A stretch of DNA of 64,000 nucleotides, from assembly GCA_023079485.1 (NCBI GenBank), contig CM041090.1, positions 12,535,403 through 12,599,402 of the forward strand. Direction: 5' to 3'. Below the pieces are notes generated by a model. That model did no database searches. It saw nothing but the letters and a program-made list of their open reading frames with translations, and was not told where the DNA came from. Both the position numbers and the translations under genes were made by a program. The DNA is from Archilochus colubris (taxonomy: Eukaryota; Chordata; Aves; Apodiformes; Trochilidae). Of this stretch, positions 13,062 to 27,800 are shown in pieces (within the stretch, counting starts at the first letter, position 1; each line of letters starts with the position of its first letter).

Positions 13062-16000
13062 TACTTTTCATCTATCAAGTAATCTCTGTGGGCTATTCCA
13101 GGAAAAGGAAGTAAAAACAGAGCATTTAGGAGAATGACTGTGACTGTGGCTTGGTTCCACAGCTGCAAAGCTTTGAAATTCCCCAGTATTCACAGTCTCA
13201 CAGAATATAAAACCATTACAATTGGTCTCAAAAATTTTAAGAGCAGTTGTTTATATAAACAATCTTTTTATCTTCAAACAATGTATTTTGGTCTAAATAC
13301 TGTACCTATGATCACAAATTTCTGCTTATTATGTGGCTTAAAATAAATAAACAAAAGACAATAGAAAAATTGCAGCATGCCCTTTTGCTTAATTTCCTGA
13401 AAATACAGAAGTGACTTCTTGGTGGGACTTTCCAGACGTATGCACTCAAGTCAGTTTTCTCTGAAACCACAAAAATGTCTCAAAATTTATGCCTGTTTGT
13501 AATTCTACATTTTAGAACATTTCTGATTCTCTGTTAGTCAGAATTTGATGAGATATATGAAATATTACAAGAATGTGTGCTTTTAAATTTTATTTTTTTT
13601 TTAATGTTAAACCTAACAAAGGATGATTTTCAAAAAATATCCCAGTCAGGCATCTAAGCTCTTTTTCAAAAGTGACTTTTTCATTCAGATGCCTAAATTC
13701 CAATGGAAATTAATGTCATGTATTAATAAAATGTTTAATCAAGGAAATAAATGTTTAAGCAATTAACTAGGACTCTTTTCACACTGAAATATGAAGTGCC
13801 ATCTAAGGTCACCAACTAAACTTGTAGAAAAGGCTTTTTTCTACCCATATTAGTACCACATGTAAAATACATGGAAAAAGGTCTACTGAAATTACCAGAA
13901 TAAGAATTTAAAATACAATTTAATAATGTCAGAGACACACAGTTTTTCACCATCTTCTTTGCATCATTAGGGAATTTATTAACGCCCATGCTTAAAATCA
14001 GAGTGAGTGGGAGTAAAGTTTCCAAAGCTCCACAGCAACTTTAATGACTACAATCAACAAGGTATCAAATGTCCAACTTCAGCATCCTCTACATGACACT
14101 ACTTTCTTTTCCACTGCACCATGGTGTAACGTGGCACTTTCTGACCCAGTGAGATCTATGTATTTTACATACTGTCCATGATCATTCTGCAGCTGTAGTT
14201 GAATTTTTCTGGTTTCATGTCAGACACTGTAAATGTAAAATGTGTCAAACATCCTCTGCATGTAAAAAACCCTGTACTGTGTGCTCCAAAGAGAGAGTTT
14301 TCTGCAATGTAACTGTTTCTATTTGTCATATGCTTTAGTTATCATACTTAAGCAAAGTGGGGATTTTGCAAGAAGGCACAATCAATGTAGTTTTACCAAA
14401 AAAGCTGCTAAATTAAGTGGTAGGGATTTATCATATGAAATGTCATTGTTCACTAGCTTGCTCTTGTAGTTTAAGTATGCTCCTTCTAGAAGTCCTCTTC
14501 ATATTGAACTACTGAAAGGAGTTCTGGGATTCCTTTTAATTAAAGGAATTTTATTTTTTAAAAAGGAATTAAGTAAATCATTAGACCATGAAAACAATCC
14601 TGAGTTAAATGGGGAAGAGGGAGTGTGTAGGTAAAAATTCAGAACCACATGGACATGCTGTGGAAGTATATGGTAAGTGGCATTACCAGGAAACATTAAA
14701 ATCCCTTATTCTAAATGACTCTGCATTTGATATTGTACATAAATGATATACAAAGAATGAGTTACTAGTTTTTTAGAGTATCACACAGAAGATGATTTCT
14801 CAGTAAGGGCAGGAAGAAAGGACCTATGAGCCAGGAAGAAGAGTCATTAATGGCTTTTTTCTCAAAATAGCACAAGGGAAGTGGCAGCTGAGAAGAAAGA
14901 ACTGAGCCTAAGAAGTTTGGGGAATTTGCATGGGGACTGATCAGTTGTGAATTAATGCACTTGTCAATTTTTGGTACAGTTTACTGGAGGAAAATATAAA
15001 AGCAGTCATATGTAACTCTAAAAATGTAGGAGTGTTTACATTCATTTTTCTATCTTAGCTGTTTTAGCTATCTCTAATTGCTGATAAAATTACAACTAGA
15101 ACTTGAATAGAAGGTCAAGTCTCATTTTTGTAGGTTACAGTTTCAACCCTGGTTTTAAGTATTTCAGAACATATGGCTCAAATTTTTGGCTATGTTTCAA
15201 ATATCTTGAGAGTATCTAATACAGAGATTATCTAGTTTATCTGTGAGACGAAAGACACAATTCAGTTTACTCTTATGTTCAGTATATGTTACATCCCAGT
15301 TCGTATAATAAGCATCTCAAGGGATTAAGAAACATATAATCTACCTCCAGAAGAATACAGTGCAAGTTAGTCTCTTCTAAAATGAAAAAGGACAGATTTT
15401 CCCAGATTTGCAAAAGAATGATCATTCAAATCTATGCATTTTCATAGGTGTCTTGACAGAAAACTGTTCACTCCTGTTGATGTTAGATTTTGGCTTCTAA
15501 GTGCTCACTTAATCTGGGAAGCAAGTAAATTGATGAATGGATTTGCATTTGAATAGCTAAGACAGAGGGAATTCTTAAATTAATACTTTGAAATATTAAA
15601 AAGAGACCCTGTGAAGGAAGTGTTGGGGAAATTCTGCTGTACAATGGCTATGTAAACTCCCAAGATTTCCAGGAATGAACTTGTGTAGTCCTTGATATCT
15701 CCTGAACATCCTTCATAGAGTAAGTATTTCTGTGACTTGGTTTGTAGTTCCATATGCTTACCACTTCATGAAAGAATTCTGAGTATTTTAAAAGTAATCT
15801 CAAATGGGATGCTCTCTGCATATGTAACATCCAGGAATTTGTCTCTCCACATAAAAGCCTACACTAATATTTTTGAGAGTGTCTACCAATGTCTAGATTG
15901 AGCAATACAGATTATGTCAGAAAATACAAACTCCTTAACAACAACATGTTGGTTTGTGCTCAGTCTTGAGATACTAGAACCAAGATTTTTTTTCTCTGTT

Positions 16001-19000
16001 TTTTGGAGCATGGTCCTTTATCCCAATGAAGATTGTTATGACTTTTTACCAAACCAGATTTCCTCTTTGATTACTGAACACGTGATCAATTTTTTCTCCA
16101 TCTCTTGTTAGGTTAAATTTTTCATCAGTCCATACTGGGTGGTCTATATTCAGGGAAGGATAGAAGAGAAACATTTGGAGTCAAACTAAGCTTCTAATAA
16201 CTTGTTCATACAGAGGACCCTGAATTCATAGCCATCCAGCCCTGCAGATTGCACAACCCAAAGTGAAAGAGATCCTCAAGCTCTGAAGACAAAATTTTCT
16301 GTGCACTTGCATCCATTTTTGCCACCATGTTGGTGAATCTTCTTGGTAGCAGCTGCAGAGGCAGTTTCACAGAATATTATGCTTCTAATCTGCGTTATCT
16401 TCCTATTAGTTTTTCATATAGAAATCCAGAGAGGATTGTGATTCAGAGAACAGCTGCTTCCTTGATTTGCCTCTTCCTGTTCTCACTCAAAAGGCTGCAT
16501 ATGTAAGCAGAAGGGCACTGGTGGGGTCAGAGGCAGGGGGGGTGTGGAAGCCATGCCCAGAAATAAGAACTTTCCTCAAAACACAGGTGGAGAGATACTT
16601 AAGCTGACAGCTGCCTTTTTCTGTGTTCAGTTCAAAGAGAAATGTGGCTTGCCTGCAGCATAAAGGCATCAGCTTTGGGACACTAAATAACACCCCAATT
16701 CAGAACTAGGAAAGTAAGAGGAAATAGTGTCATAATATCTAATGAATCCTCCAATTTCAAAATATCTGTGAATATTCTTGACTCAGTTAGTAAGGAAACA
16801 AACACTGACAGTTCATAACTAGAAATTTTCTGAAAAGCCTCACAAAAATCTGGGTTAGGATTTATGTCCCAAAATATGAGATATGATTTCCCTGTGCTTC
16901 ACCAGCACCTGGAATCTAGTATGCATCTGATGACCTGTGGTAGGCAGAATTGTTTAATTTAGCTTTCTATATACAGCCTGTAGGTTAGGAACAGCAGACT
17001 GTACTCTGCAATTTTAGTGATTGTTGTCTGTTTACCATAATTACAGAGATATTTTAAACTTCCACATTTTGTTGTAGGCATAATATTAGGTAGGGAATAG
17101 CAGCAGAACATTTTGAGTAATCTGTTATTGTGGATGCATCCTGGAGACTAGCTGATGCTATATTTAGTCACTATGTGGTTAACAATGACTAGACTGAGCA
17201 TGTTGTTTTTTTGTTTTGTGTTTGAAGTTGCAAACGTTGATTTTTGCAGCCTGAAATTGCTCAGTTAAAGAAATAATGATCTCAGCTTTAATTCAGAAGC
17301 CTGCATATGCAGACACACAAATAGCTTTTTTCCTTTTACTTTCTAGTTTATATTGCTGTAGCTCAATTTAATTCAGTTAAATTTCTTTAACTTGAAGCAA
17401 ACTAGCTGAGCAATTTCAAAATATAGATTCTCAGCCAATTCCAATGTAACTTTTATTAAGGATGTATCCTACATTCTTTACATATATGCATGCAGATCAA
17501 GATCCTGTATCCTAACTTGTTCCCACTAAACAGAACCAGAGAACACTGTAAAGGAACATAAGCTTGAGCAAAACATATGCAGAAGGTATGCAGCAGCTAC
17601 ACTTAAAAAGATAAATCTTTACAGAAGACCTCTACAGCTTTAAAAAAGTCTTTTCAAATGTGTAGTATTTTTAGCTGCAAGGACCCGATTTTAGTATTTT
17701 AGGTTAAGCTGTGATTGCCATAACCTCTTCTTAGTTTTGTGGCTACTGTAAGTACCAGCAGCAATTGCAGCCTCTGTTTGAGGAAGTTCAGGAATTCCTT
17801 TTCTACAGGATCAGGAGCCCAAAGACACAGAGGGCTGGGGAAGGAAACAGAATCATGCTGTTTCCTCTGCGCAGGACAACACAGTGAACCAAAGGCACTG
17901 CTTGCAAGAAGCACAGGCGAGCTGTAAAACAATTGGAATTGATTCTGTGCTAAGGCTAAAGTTCTGTTTTTATCAAAAATTCAATTTCTTGTGCTGAAGC
18001 CACAAGGGTACCCAGAAGTTCTGTGGCTAAATTTTACTCTGTGATTTTTAATGTGTTTTAATGTGAATAATAAGAGTTTATATAATTTAGTTATATATGT
18101 AGGACCTAGAAATATATAATGTTTTACTTGTCTCTGCTGCATTTTGAGTTTTGATAAACAGCACAGTTGATCTTTTTCTTTTTTTTTTAACCTTTCTTAG
18201 GAGATAAATCATCATCCACAAAACCTCTGGCTTTCAAAAAAAGAGTTCAGCACCACAACACCTTAAAACAAGGGGGGTGATGCAGCTGGAGATACAAAAT
18301 CTATTTAACAGCATAAGAATGCTAAATTGCTCCTGTCCTTTTCCTAAGAGTATGTCTGCTCTTTAACTCAAAAAGGAAACCATAAAATATTACCCTCTGT
18401 TAGTAGAAAATGATCCATGTTTCCAGGAGATCCCAGCATGGTAATTATGGGAAGGTCCTGGGCATTTCAGGAGCACACCAGGTGTTTTCCAGCTTGTGGT
18501 ATACTCAATTTAAGGCACTGCTCTAGAGTAGTCTGAAACATTATCCCTGGAAATACACACAGTATTTCAAATACTCCATAGCAACTGTTTTATTCCCCAT
18601 ATCCCTGATCCTTCAGGGCCTCCCCACTTACTGGTAGTGACTTTAGCTCTGAACAAGTCAGAATCATTTAGTCAGTTTTCTTTCAAAAATAGAATTTCAA
18701 AATGCAATTTAGGCAGCTGCTCCACTGCATTTGTTTCAGATTTATGCCACAGCCTTTTCTTCCTCATCCATGTGCCCACAGCCTCTTTCAGCTACTCTGT
18801 GATCTTTGGAGATAGCTCTGGTCCTAATCAAAACAGTCAACTGTTTAGGGAAGACTATGGGGCATGTCCACAGAACTTGACTTTAGGGATACAAAGGGCT
18901 ACTTTTCCTCACTCACCTACATTAAATGGAGATAGAAGGCCTCAGGAGTGAGGACTGAGGATGAAAAAACAACTACACTTGTCAGATGTTGAATGTTGAA

Positions 19001-19529
19001 ATGTTGAATGTTGAAATGTCAGATGTCAAAATGTCAAATTTCAACTCCATATTATGTACAGATGAGAAAATCCTGCCTACATAAACCTTTCCACATGCCA
19101 GACAAAGGAGTGCTCTGTATTTTCAGACAGACCTGAAGTAATCATCCTAAACTGCTTTGTAAAGTACAGGTAGCTATAATTATCCTCATAGAACAACTGG
19201 GGTCAACCAAGGCACAGAAAGATTTAATGATTATTTAAAGATATGAAATATATCAGCATCAGAAAACATGGTTGTTTGTCTTCTGTTTATTATTTAAGCC
19301 CCTTACGATGCATACCTTCTCAAGGAAAAAGCTGTATTACAGTAGTGAAGACAAGAGTACAGTTTTAGCTAAAAAATGTTACCTGGCAGTCAGTATTAAT
19401 TAGCTGTGCCACATTTTGATCTAAGATAAATAAAATCTTCTTCCTATATCATATGTTGGCCATACTAAGCCTGTGTAAATATCCCCCATGCTTTTCAGTG
19501 GCTTATAAACACCTTATCAGAATATTGTA
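13062..19529. other. Noncoding stretch, no gene recognised
   Basis: AT-rich with only short uninformative reading frames. It contains a short-period tandem array at 18986-19038 and a strong acceptor-like pyrimidine tract ending near 18210 without a convincing donor. Nothing else was supported. Confidence 0.55.
18986..19038. repeat. Short tandem array, 7/8-bp units
   Basis: The array alternates ATGTTGA and ATGTTGAA (a 15-bp higher-order unit, present twice). It then changes into related ATGTCAG and ATGTCAAA units. About seven units are visible. The copies differ by a few substitutions, so this is an ageing minisatellite-like array. Confidence 0.85.
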
Positions 19530-20445
19530 GAATCACAGAATGATTCAGGTGGGAAGAGACCCCTGGAGATCATCCAGTTCAACCCCCTGCTCAAGTAGGG
19601 CCAATTGCAGCAGCAATTACAATTGCTCAACTGGGCTTTGTTAAAGTCAGTTTTGAGCATCTCCAAAGGTGGAGATTCCATGACCTCTCTGTGCAAACTT
19701 CTCCACAGAAAAAAGCTTTTTATTATGTGTAAATCGAATTTCCTGTATTTCTGCATGTTGCATATTGTCCTTTCACTGAGAATCACTGAGAAGAAACTGG
19801 CACTGTTGTTTTAGCTGCCCCTAGCCTGCAAATATTTATAGACATTTATGTCACCCCTCAAACCTTCTTTCCAGTCTGAAGAATCCCAGTTTTCTCAGCC
19901 CTTCCTTGTGAAGCAAATTCTCCAGTGCCTTAATTCTTACCATGGCCCTTTGCTGGACCAGCTTTCTTCTTCCCATGTCTCTTCTACTGGGAAGCCTGGG
20001 ACTGGACCTAGCACCCGACTATGACCTCAACAATGTTCAGTAGAGGGAAAGGGTCACCTCGCTCAGCCTTTTGGCAATGATCTTTGTAATGCAGCCCAGG
20101 ATGTGAGTTTTTGGTCTTCCTTGCTGCCAAGGCACATTGCTGGTATGTCTTCCTCTTCTTGTCCAGCAGTATGCCCAGGTATTTTTCTGCTAAACAGCTT
20201 CCCAGTGAGTTGGCCCCTGGCTTGTACTGATGTATGGGTTATTTCTCCCCCGGTGCTTGAGTTTGCCCTTCCCTCTGTTGAACTTTGTGTGAATCCCATC
20301 AGTCTGTTGAGACTGCTCTTAATGGCAGCACAACCATCTGGTGTGTCATTTGCAGTTTCTGAGGGTACATTCTGCCCCATCATCCAGATCATTAATGAAG
20401 ATGTTAAACAATATGGGGCATTAGCACTAATTTGTATGACCACAC
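19530..20445 (-). mobile_element. CR1 LINE, long copy reaching the reverse-transcriptase core
   Basis: The plus-strand left end (AATCACAGAATGATTCAGG) is the reverse-complemented CR1 3' end. Moving right is moving 5' through ORF2 on the minus strand. Recognisable landmarks are the thumb-region segment around 19800-20050 and, at the far right (about 20350-20430), a sequence reading ILFNIFINDLDDG. That is the conserved reverse-transcriptase segment just before the catalytic FADD box of this family. The FADD box itself is gone: the sequence runs directly from the TL-R-N stretch into the later TPDGCAA-like segment with a stop in between, so a small internal deletion removed the catalytic aspartates. 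Stops and frameshifts are scattered, so this is an inactive relic. At about 0.9 kb it is the longest CR1 copy here. Confidence 0.88.
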
Positions 20446-23400
20446 TAGGAAAAAGGTAATTCTGGAAGTGACTGCAATTAGATTACAACATTCTGCTTCT
20501 GTTCATGGTGAAAAAAAAAATGTTTTTTAATTGCTTCCTAAAATGGATTAGATGCTATCATTTTTCTACACCATCCCTCCACTGCCCTTCCTCCCCCACC
20601 TCCCCTTTTCTCTTTTTCCTGCTTAGTAAGAAAACTCAATACAGTCCCATTCCCATCCGAGCAACCTTCTTAATTTTTCCTTGTAGCTTTTCCCTTTTAT
20701 AGTCCATCTCATTTATTGCACTTGGCCACCCTGGCAGCATCTACCAGCTGCCAGCTGTTTAAAGAAAATAGAGAGAAGAAGTATCCATACTAAACTGTTC
20801 CTCTGTCTTTCATGAAAACAGTTTGCACAAAAAATTCATTCGTGGTGTAAGGGAACTGACGTCAGTACTGTTACACCCAGGATGATTTTGGCCCTGCATA
20901 TCTATTATGCAATACTTTCAGATGCACAATTCTGTGATGAACAAATGACTGCCAGATGTGAAGAGTAGTATTTTCTAATTTTTTTTGAAGTTCATAATCA
21001 AATTCTCCTATGTGGACCGCAAACTTCCTCAGTGTATGCATGTGTACGTACTTTAAAAAGAAATCTATAGAAAACATTTATAATGGCCACAGAAGAAGGA
21101 ATGAGAAAAAAGAAAGCCTGAATTTACTGCTCTTTAAAAAATAAAGCTCTTATAGTTTTCTTTCATACATGTGATACAGGCTCCTCCTTTCCTGCCATAC
21201 ACTGGCAACTTCTATCAAAATACTGATAACATCCAGGTTTGGGAGAGAAGCCTCTGGATGGAAGAGAAGATAAAATTGGTATCTTGGTCTTCTCCCAAAG
21301 TCAAGATGGAGTGCTGTATAGAGACCTGTAGGTAAAGATGATAAACTACACAAAATGTGTGGAAGAATCCAGTGGCATGAAGCTGTCTTTGAGCCTTCCA
21401 AGTATATCCTCAAAATTTGTCAATGAATTATAGTAAAAAAACCCATGAAGTTTTCAAAGCTCTATATATCTGCATTTAAACATCTAAGTAAGGACCTAGA
21501 AATCCTGTGTATTCATCGTTATGAATTTAATCTTGATTTCATGAGAGTAGGTCCCTGCGATAACATACTTTGCAAGGATACTTCACCAAATACTGTTTCC
21601 CTTCCCTTATGTTGATTTCTTCCCCTTATGATAAAGTTCTTGGATTGCTGGATCTTCTTGAAATGATCTTCCACCTAAACAGCTCACTTAACAACTGCTT
21701 GTTTTGCCTACTGCCTAGAATCCTAATGCTACTGATATTGCTTCTAGCAGTTTATTGCAGAAAATAAACAGCTCAAGTGAGGAAAAAAATTTCCTTCCAG
21801 AACATGTTTTCACTGCATTTTATTGAAATCTCATCTTCTATAAATGTGGGTGATAAGTAGAAAACATCTTTTGCTTTATCCTTTCCTCTATTTTAATTTG
21901 TTTTTTGTGCTAACCCTTCCCCCGAGTGCCAGACACATCGGACTCCCAGTATTTATAGCTGGAACTGAAGTATCACATGTGGAGTCAATTCCCATTCTGA
22001 AGAAACTGGATGCAAAAGTCAACAGATTATTACATGACTTAGGTTCTGTTTGCACTACTTTCAGCCCTTGAAGCTGAGTCAGTCTCCTGCACAGAGCAGT
22101 TGTACTGGGGATGCCAGCAGCCCAATGCCTGCCAGTGCTGCCGAGGGAAGCACTGAAGTCTCTCCCCATGCACCAGCCCATTCCCACTGCCCCCACTGTT
22201 TATGACATATCTTGTGAAGCCAAATTCACAGAAAAGAGGATTTTTACAGGCATCACTATTCATGAATTTTGTCTTCAGCAAGGGTAGCACACAACAGCAG
22301 CACGAATCAGTAAGAAATGTCTGATTTTAAGTCTTTCTCAGGCTTAGTGGATTTGGGCCAAAATACTTTGACCACCAGCATTAACCAGGCATCCTAGGTA
22401 TGTATTTCCCATGTCTGCTTTGCAGATATTGGATATTTTTTTGAATTCAAGGGACTTAACATAAGCAATATTTTGTCAGTGAATAGCAGTAGGAAAAGTA
22501 ATAGAATAACCTTCCAGGTTTTCATTCTATTGTATTCTTTTTCCCTATATCTTTCATCAGCAATACAATATCTCCCACTGTATTTCCTCCTCAACTCTGC
22601 TTTCCAACTCAACATAATATTTTTATAGCCTAATCTTAATACTAATGACTATGTAGCCTCGCCCTATCCAAGCAGATTGGGAAATGCTGCATTTTTTTTG
22701 TCCCAATCAATGAATTTTGAATTTTGAAAATTTTTAAAATAAAAAATAGCTTTCTGTTTTGTGAATTTACCTGGATCTTTGAAATGACACATAACATAGT
22801 GCTGAAGTAGCCTTATATTTCTAAACAGGGGAACTGCTGGAGGTATCTGATGGTAGACTGAAGATTACAATATTATTTAGAAGTCTACTACTTTTGTAAA
22901 AGGTTTCCTAACCTTTAGGACACAGACTGAAAATGCATCAAGCTTTATTTCTATACAGCCCTCTGCTGAAGTATTTTTAGTTTTAATCAACCTTGGAGAA
23001 TTGGACCTGGCTTGAGTTGTATACAAAAAGCAAATACAATGTAACTAAGAACTTCAGTATTGTGGTGAAGCTGCACTAAGAGATCCTCCAAAGAAGGAAG
23101 TGAGGGTTTGGCACAGAATCCTCTTTTTTGGTTTAATGTTTAAGAAGGGAAACAACTAAAAATAAGCCTATACAATTCTTAATCTTTCTGATTGGTAGTC
23201 CTTCTTTGTTAGTATTATGGCAGATTTCCATTTCCAGTCTCCATTAAAGCTAGAAAAAATTGTAAAAGGTCATAGGCAATAATTAAAATAATTGAAACTT
23301 TAAAGGACCACTCCAAGTGGATGGCTCAGGCACAGAGACATCGAAGTCTGCTGTAGATAGTCATAGTTTCTGCTGTGTGTGTATTTTCAGACACAATATA

Positions 23401-24806
23401 CTCAAAAAAGGGCACTCTTTCTCCGTGAATCCATAATAACTCTTTGTTTCTGTGTTTCTTTGGCTAAAGAGACAAATGCATTCTTTTTGTGACAGGCAGG
23501 AAACAAGATTCAGGATGAAGCAATGCTCACCTTCTATTCATGCTCCAATATATGCTTAGAAGGGCATGGGGGGTGGGGGGAAAGAGCAGGTAGAGACCCA
23601 TGGCAGGCTAAAAAATGCTCTTCCTGTCAGTAAGAGAATTGGTTTGGGAGTCCCAGAGCAGCAAAGTCAAGTGGAAGGAAGGGTTCATAAAACAGAATTG
23701 CAGAAGCAGAAACAGTCCTCAGGTGAGAATCACTTTTGGCTGGCTCAGCCCATTCCGTTTTACTCCTTACAAACATGGAGGACTGGAAAGCATAGAAATA
23801 GACAAAAGAAAAGCAATGTACTTAAAGTGGAAACAAGCTCGAGATCTGGTGTAGTCAGCGCTCCACATCTGCATGCATAACAAAAGCACTGCCCGGTTGA
23901 TCACAGAATGAACAGCCTCCAGCTATTCATCAGCAATCCAAAAAGAGCTCGGCAGAGGACTTGGGGCTGAAGGCAGAGCAGTGGAGCTGGGGAATTGTGT
24001 AACACCTGCTTGCAATACTGCTGGCGCCAGCTACTGCTCTGAGACTGTCACTTTCCAAGTTTTCTGAAAAAGAGGAACATAAAAATCGGAAGACGGAAGG
24101 AGTGGTATTTCTGCAGAATTCAGAATTCCCTTTTCTCATTTACAGCCCTCATGCACTAACCGGTTTCTGAGATGATGTATTCAGTGTCCTATGGAACTCA
24201 ATGAATCCATTGAAGTTATTTAGGGTATAAAGCAGAGTCGGTTTTGGTCTCTTCCTTTTTAGATTTCATAAGCTTATTGCCCTCAAAACTAGCTGGTTCC
24301 TCCTCTTATTTCTGCAACTCATTTCCCACAGCTGTAGTATTCATTCAAAATTCTTGGCTGCTTGTTTCACCTCTCTTTCTGCTGCCTGAATAATTTGATC
24401 CTCTGGAGTATACTACTTTAAAACTATGTTGTACACACCAGATGAGGGATATTTTTGCACTTCTTCCAAGGCCAGATCAGAAATTAAATTATTTCTGTTT
24501 AGAAATCTGTTAGCCTGGCTTCTTACAATATGTTTCAGCTAGGGACCAAGAGCACTAGTCTCAGAACTAGGACTTGCAATATAATTTGACATAGGTAAGA
24601 GCTGGAGACCACACATATCAGCTCAATCAAATCATTAAAAATGTTTTCACCATCATTTATAAGAACCTCATATAGTTTCTGGTGGTTTTGTTCCTATTCA
24701 TATTCTTTTATGTACCTGGATTTATCTGTATTATGTATTTATCTATATTGAAATATTTTACACACAAACATGTCTTTATATGTATGTATACAAACATGCA
24801 TATATG

Positions 24807-24822
24807 TATAACACGTGTTATA
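24807..24822. repeat. 16-bp perfect palindrome with CACGTG core
   Basis: TATAACACGTGTTATA is self-complementary over 16 bases and contains the palindromic E-box CACGTG. It sits in a TA/TG-rich low-complexity neighbourhood (about 24720-24835), so a chance origin is plausible. Confidence 0.9.
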
Positions 24823-27800
24823 TGTATTTAAATTTTGTTACTACTGTAACCATTACTTGGCACTGCAGAACAGAAAAGCCTGTAACTCTTGTCTTCTCTG
24901 CTCCCAGGAAAATTCTCCTGTTCCCTTGACAGATATTAAAATTTCCTATTAATTTGACCCTTTCCTCAGTGCCTGGTGAAATCTGACAGACCTCCCTCTG
25001 CTTTGTAAGTTGGACTACTTTACAAGTTAGAAAACCTCCACTCCAGTTACATTGTTTTACTCCTCTTTTTTCCAGAAGTAGTTGTGAACCAAAGCTATGC
25101 ACATCCCTCCCCAGCTTTAGATTTTTATGTAGTCAATGTATCCAGGGTCAAAAAAAACCTCTTCTGTGGGGCAGATGTGAAGTGGTGACAATCAGCAACA
25201 GATTCTTCAAGGCTGATAAAAAACCACCATGAGTGTTATAGCAATGGAGTCATCCAGTCAAATCTTTGGACACTTAGCAATCAATTGTTGCTTGTTACCA
25301 GCCAACACACAGTTTTTAAGATATAGCAGGGATATAAGATGCCTTAGGGCATGCTTGAATCTCACCTGTTTCAGCAAAGATGGAACAGGAGGCTGCATGA
25401 ACAGTAAAGATACCCTCTAACTTGCTAAAGAGCGTCTTTTAAAACCAGAGCAAAGTTTCACATGAAATGTTTCCCATTACCCTTGTCAATACAAAGCTAA
25501 TGTTTAAGACAATGGTTAGCACATTAATCATTCAGAGAGTGGAGGAAATGTCCTGGCTGAGCTGACTAAGCGGAGGCATTCTGGAGAATGTTTGCTCTAG
25601 GAGTTAGTCAGCCTTCCACAGTCACCGAGCTGGCTCCCACTACCAGAGAGATAGCTGGCTGTGGGCTTGGCTATTTTTAGTCTGAATACATAAAGATGAC
25701 TAACACTGCATCATGCCTTGGAGTGAACATGTAGCATTTGTCAGAAATACATGTTCAATGGAATTTCAGAAATATCATAAGTGACTCTATCTGTGTCTAA
25801 CAAATCGCCACAGAGAGGAAGTGATTGAGCAGACAAGGCTCTAGGTATGAAGAAATAATGAGTCCTGTGAGCAGTGAGGAAGGAATTTATCTCTCTTAAA
25901 ATGGTCATCGATAAAAGAAAGTAATTACATGAGCCAGAAAGATCATCCTGTTACAAATTTCCTCACTAGCTATGACGATGCTAGTGAAAAAGGAGTCCAG
26001 TGGAAGTGGGTGAACATATAAGATAGACCAAATCTCAGCAAGGAGACAACGGGATCTTTGGGATATCTGGGAACAGAGAGTGAAGTGTGAACTTTGTGTT
26101 AAGTATGCGAGATGTAAAGCATGTAAAGCTGTGAGATGTTGAAGAAGATATGAAATAAACCTATTTGTACTCCTATTTACTTAGAAGTAGTATTATTTTG
26201 GAAACAATTAGTAAACACAAAGTTGAAAAAAAGGAACAGAAAACCAGTATAAATAGTGAGGAAGCCCCTAAATTACCCCTTCTCTATGCACACGCAATAC
26301 ATCTTTTCACCAGTCAAAAGTAGAGCTGAAGTTGAGCTTCTAGTGTACAAAGAAGCATAGCAAGTACTCAATCTGCTGGCATAAATGTCAGGATATAACA
26401 TGGCAAATCACTCAGCCAACTTGTATGACAGCATCAAGAGAAAAAGGTGGAGGAGTAAAAGGAGTGAGCTAGTTCAGAGCAGACAGTAGGCTGTCATGCA
26501 AATGGAAATATTCCTGCTCCACACACTGCACTCTGAGGAGTGAGCAGTACGTGAGAACCCATGGTATCATCTTGACCTGAGGAACTTCATAGTATTTAGC
26601 TTGGCAGAATTTCTTGAAAGACTTGGTTGAGCTCCTGCTGAAATACAATATAAACACCAGAGAATAAAGACTCACGGATTCCCAATATCCATGTGTAGTG
26701 AGGGGCTAAATAATGTTGCTTAAAGGATGGGACAGAAATCCTGTCTCAGGTTTCATTTCATGCAGTTCAGTGGCTTTTGTACCCTGGTAAAAGTAGATAC
26801 TAGAGAGAGTAGGATCTGTAAAATCTGCAGTGCAATCATGGCAATTTTGATGCTTTTCATTCACTGTGAAGGTCTTGAAAGAGTTCTTTTCTCTATAAAT
26901 TCCTCTTTTTATCAGAAATAGCACCAGCTGTCCTCTCTGTATTTGAGAATATAGTTATTTATATTAAATGAGAGATGCTTCTGTTTGAAATGACATAAAT
27001 ATTCCGTCTTTTTTTAAAAAAAAAAAAGATGAAAAAAAGATGGAATTCAGACTGCCACAGTTGTGACTGGATGATGAAGGTCTTCAGTTCTTATCAGGGG
27101 GACTGAGTGCTGCATAGGAAACACTGTAAGGTGCATTGTAGAGTTACACCTGATAGGAAGTTTCCTGCCATCTGTTTTGAAGACTGTGTGGAAGAGCACA
27201 CAGTCAATCAGTCAATGAATTTTTAATTTTTTTTAAATTTTCTTTTTTAATTTCCTAGCTTTTTGTCCTAGGTTCCAAGGTGTCCAGTGTGTGAGATCTG
27301 TTTTAACATTGCTTTACCTTTGCAGTTGGGTATGTTTCAGCTACAGCACATAAAGTGGGGCTTTGGAGACCAGTCATGCCACCCTTCCTACACAGAAGAA
27401 AGATGACCAAACACAACACAACCTGAAAATAGAGCTCAGGCAGTGAGTCACTCATTTGTGACATTCTCTGCTATGCTACGAGGAGAAACTTCAGCATATT
27501 CTTTTCCTGTAATGTTCAGCCATGGATCTTATTTCAGTTTAAGCCACACACATATCTGACACACCCAAACCCATACCTCATTATGAGGGACATCCCATGG
27601 TTTAAACCCAAATTTACATCAGGCACGTTAGGACACAGTGTTCTCATTTCAATTATAGTAAATTACTTGCATGAGAAACACTGAATCATAAAGCTGAGGT
27701 TAAGAGCCTTCCTATTTTATTTTAACCCTCTTGCACTCTTTATTTGTTCATTTTAGGATTTGGGCTATGTCATCAGGCTTGATTATAAAACCTTCCTAAA

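Noticed and set aside
20063..20443. 126-codon minus-strand reading frame, with a 118-codon plus-strand frame over it
   Set aside because: Both lie inside the CR1 relic. The minus one is mostly out of frame with ORF2 and the plus one is antisense to it.
23566..23880. 104-codon plus-strand reading frame
   Set aside because: Low-information Q/K/G-rich composition with no motif and no clear acceptor or donor.
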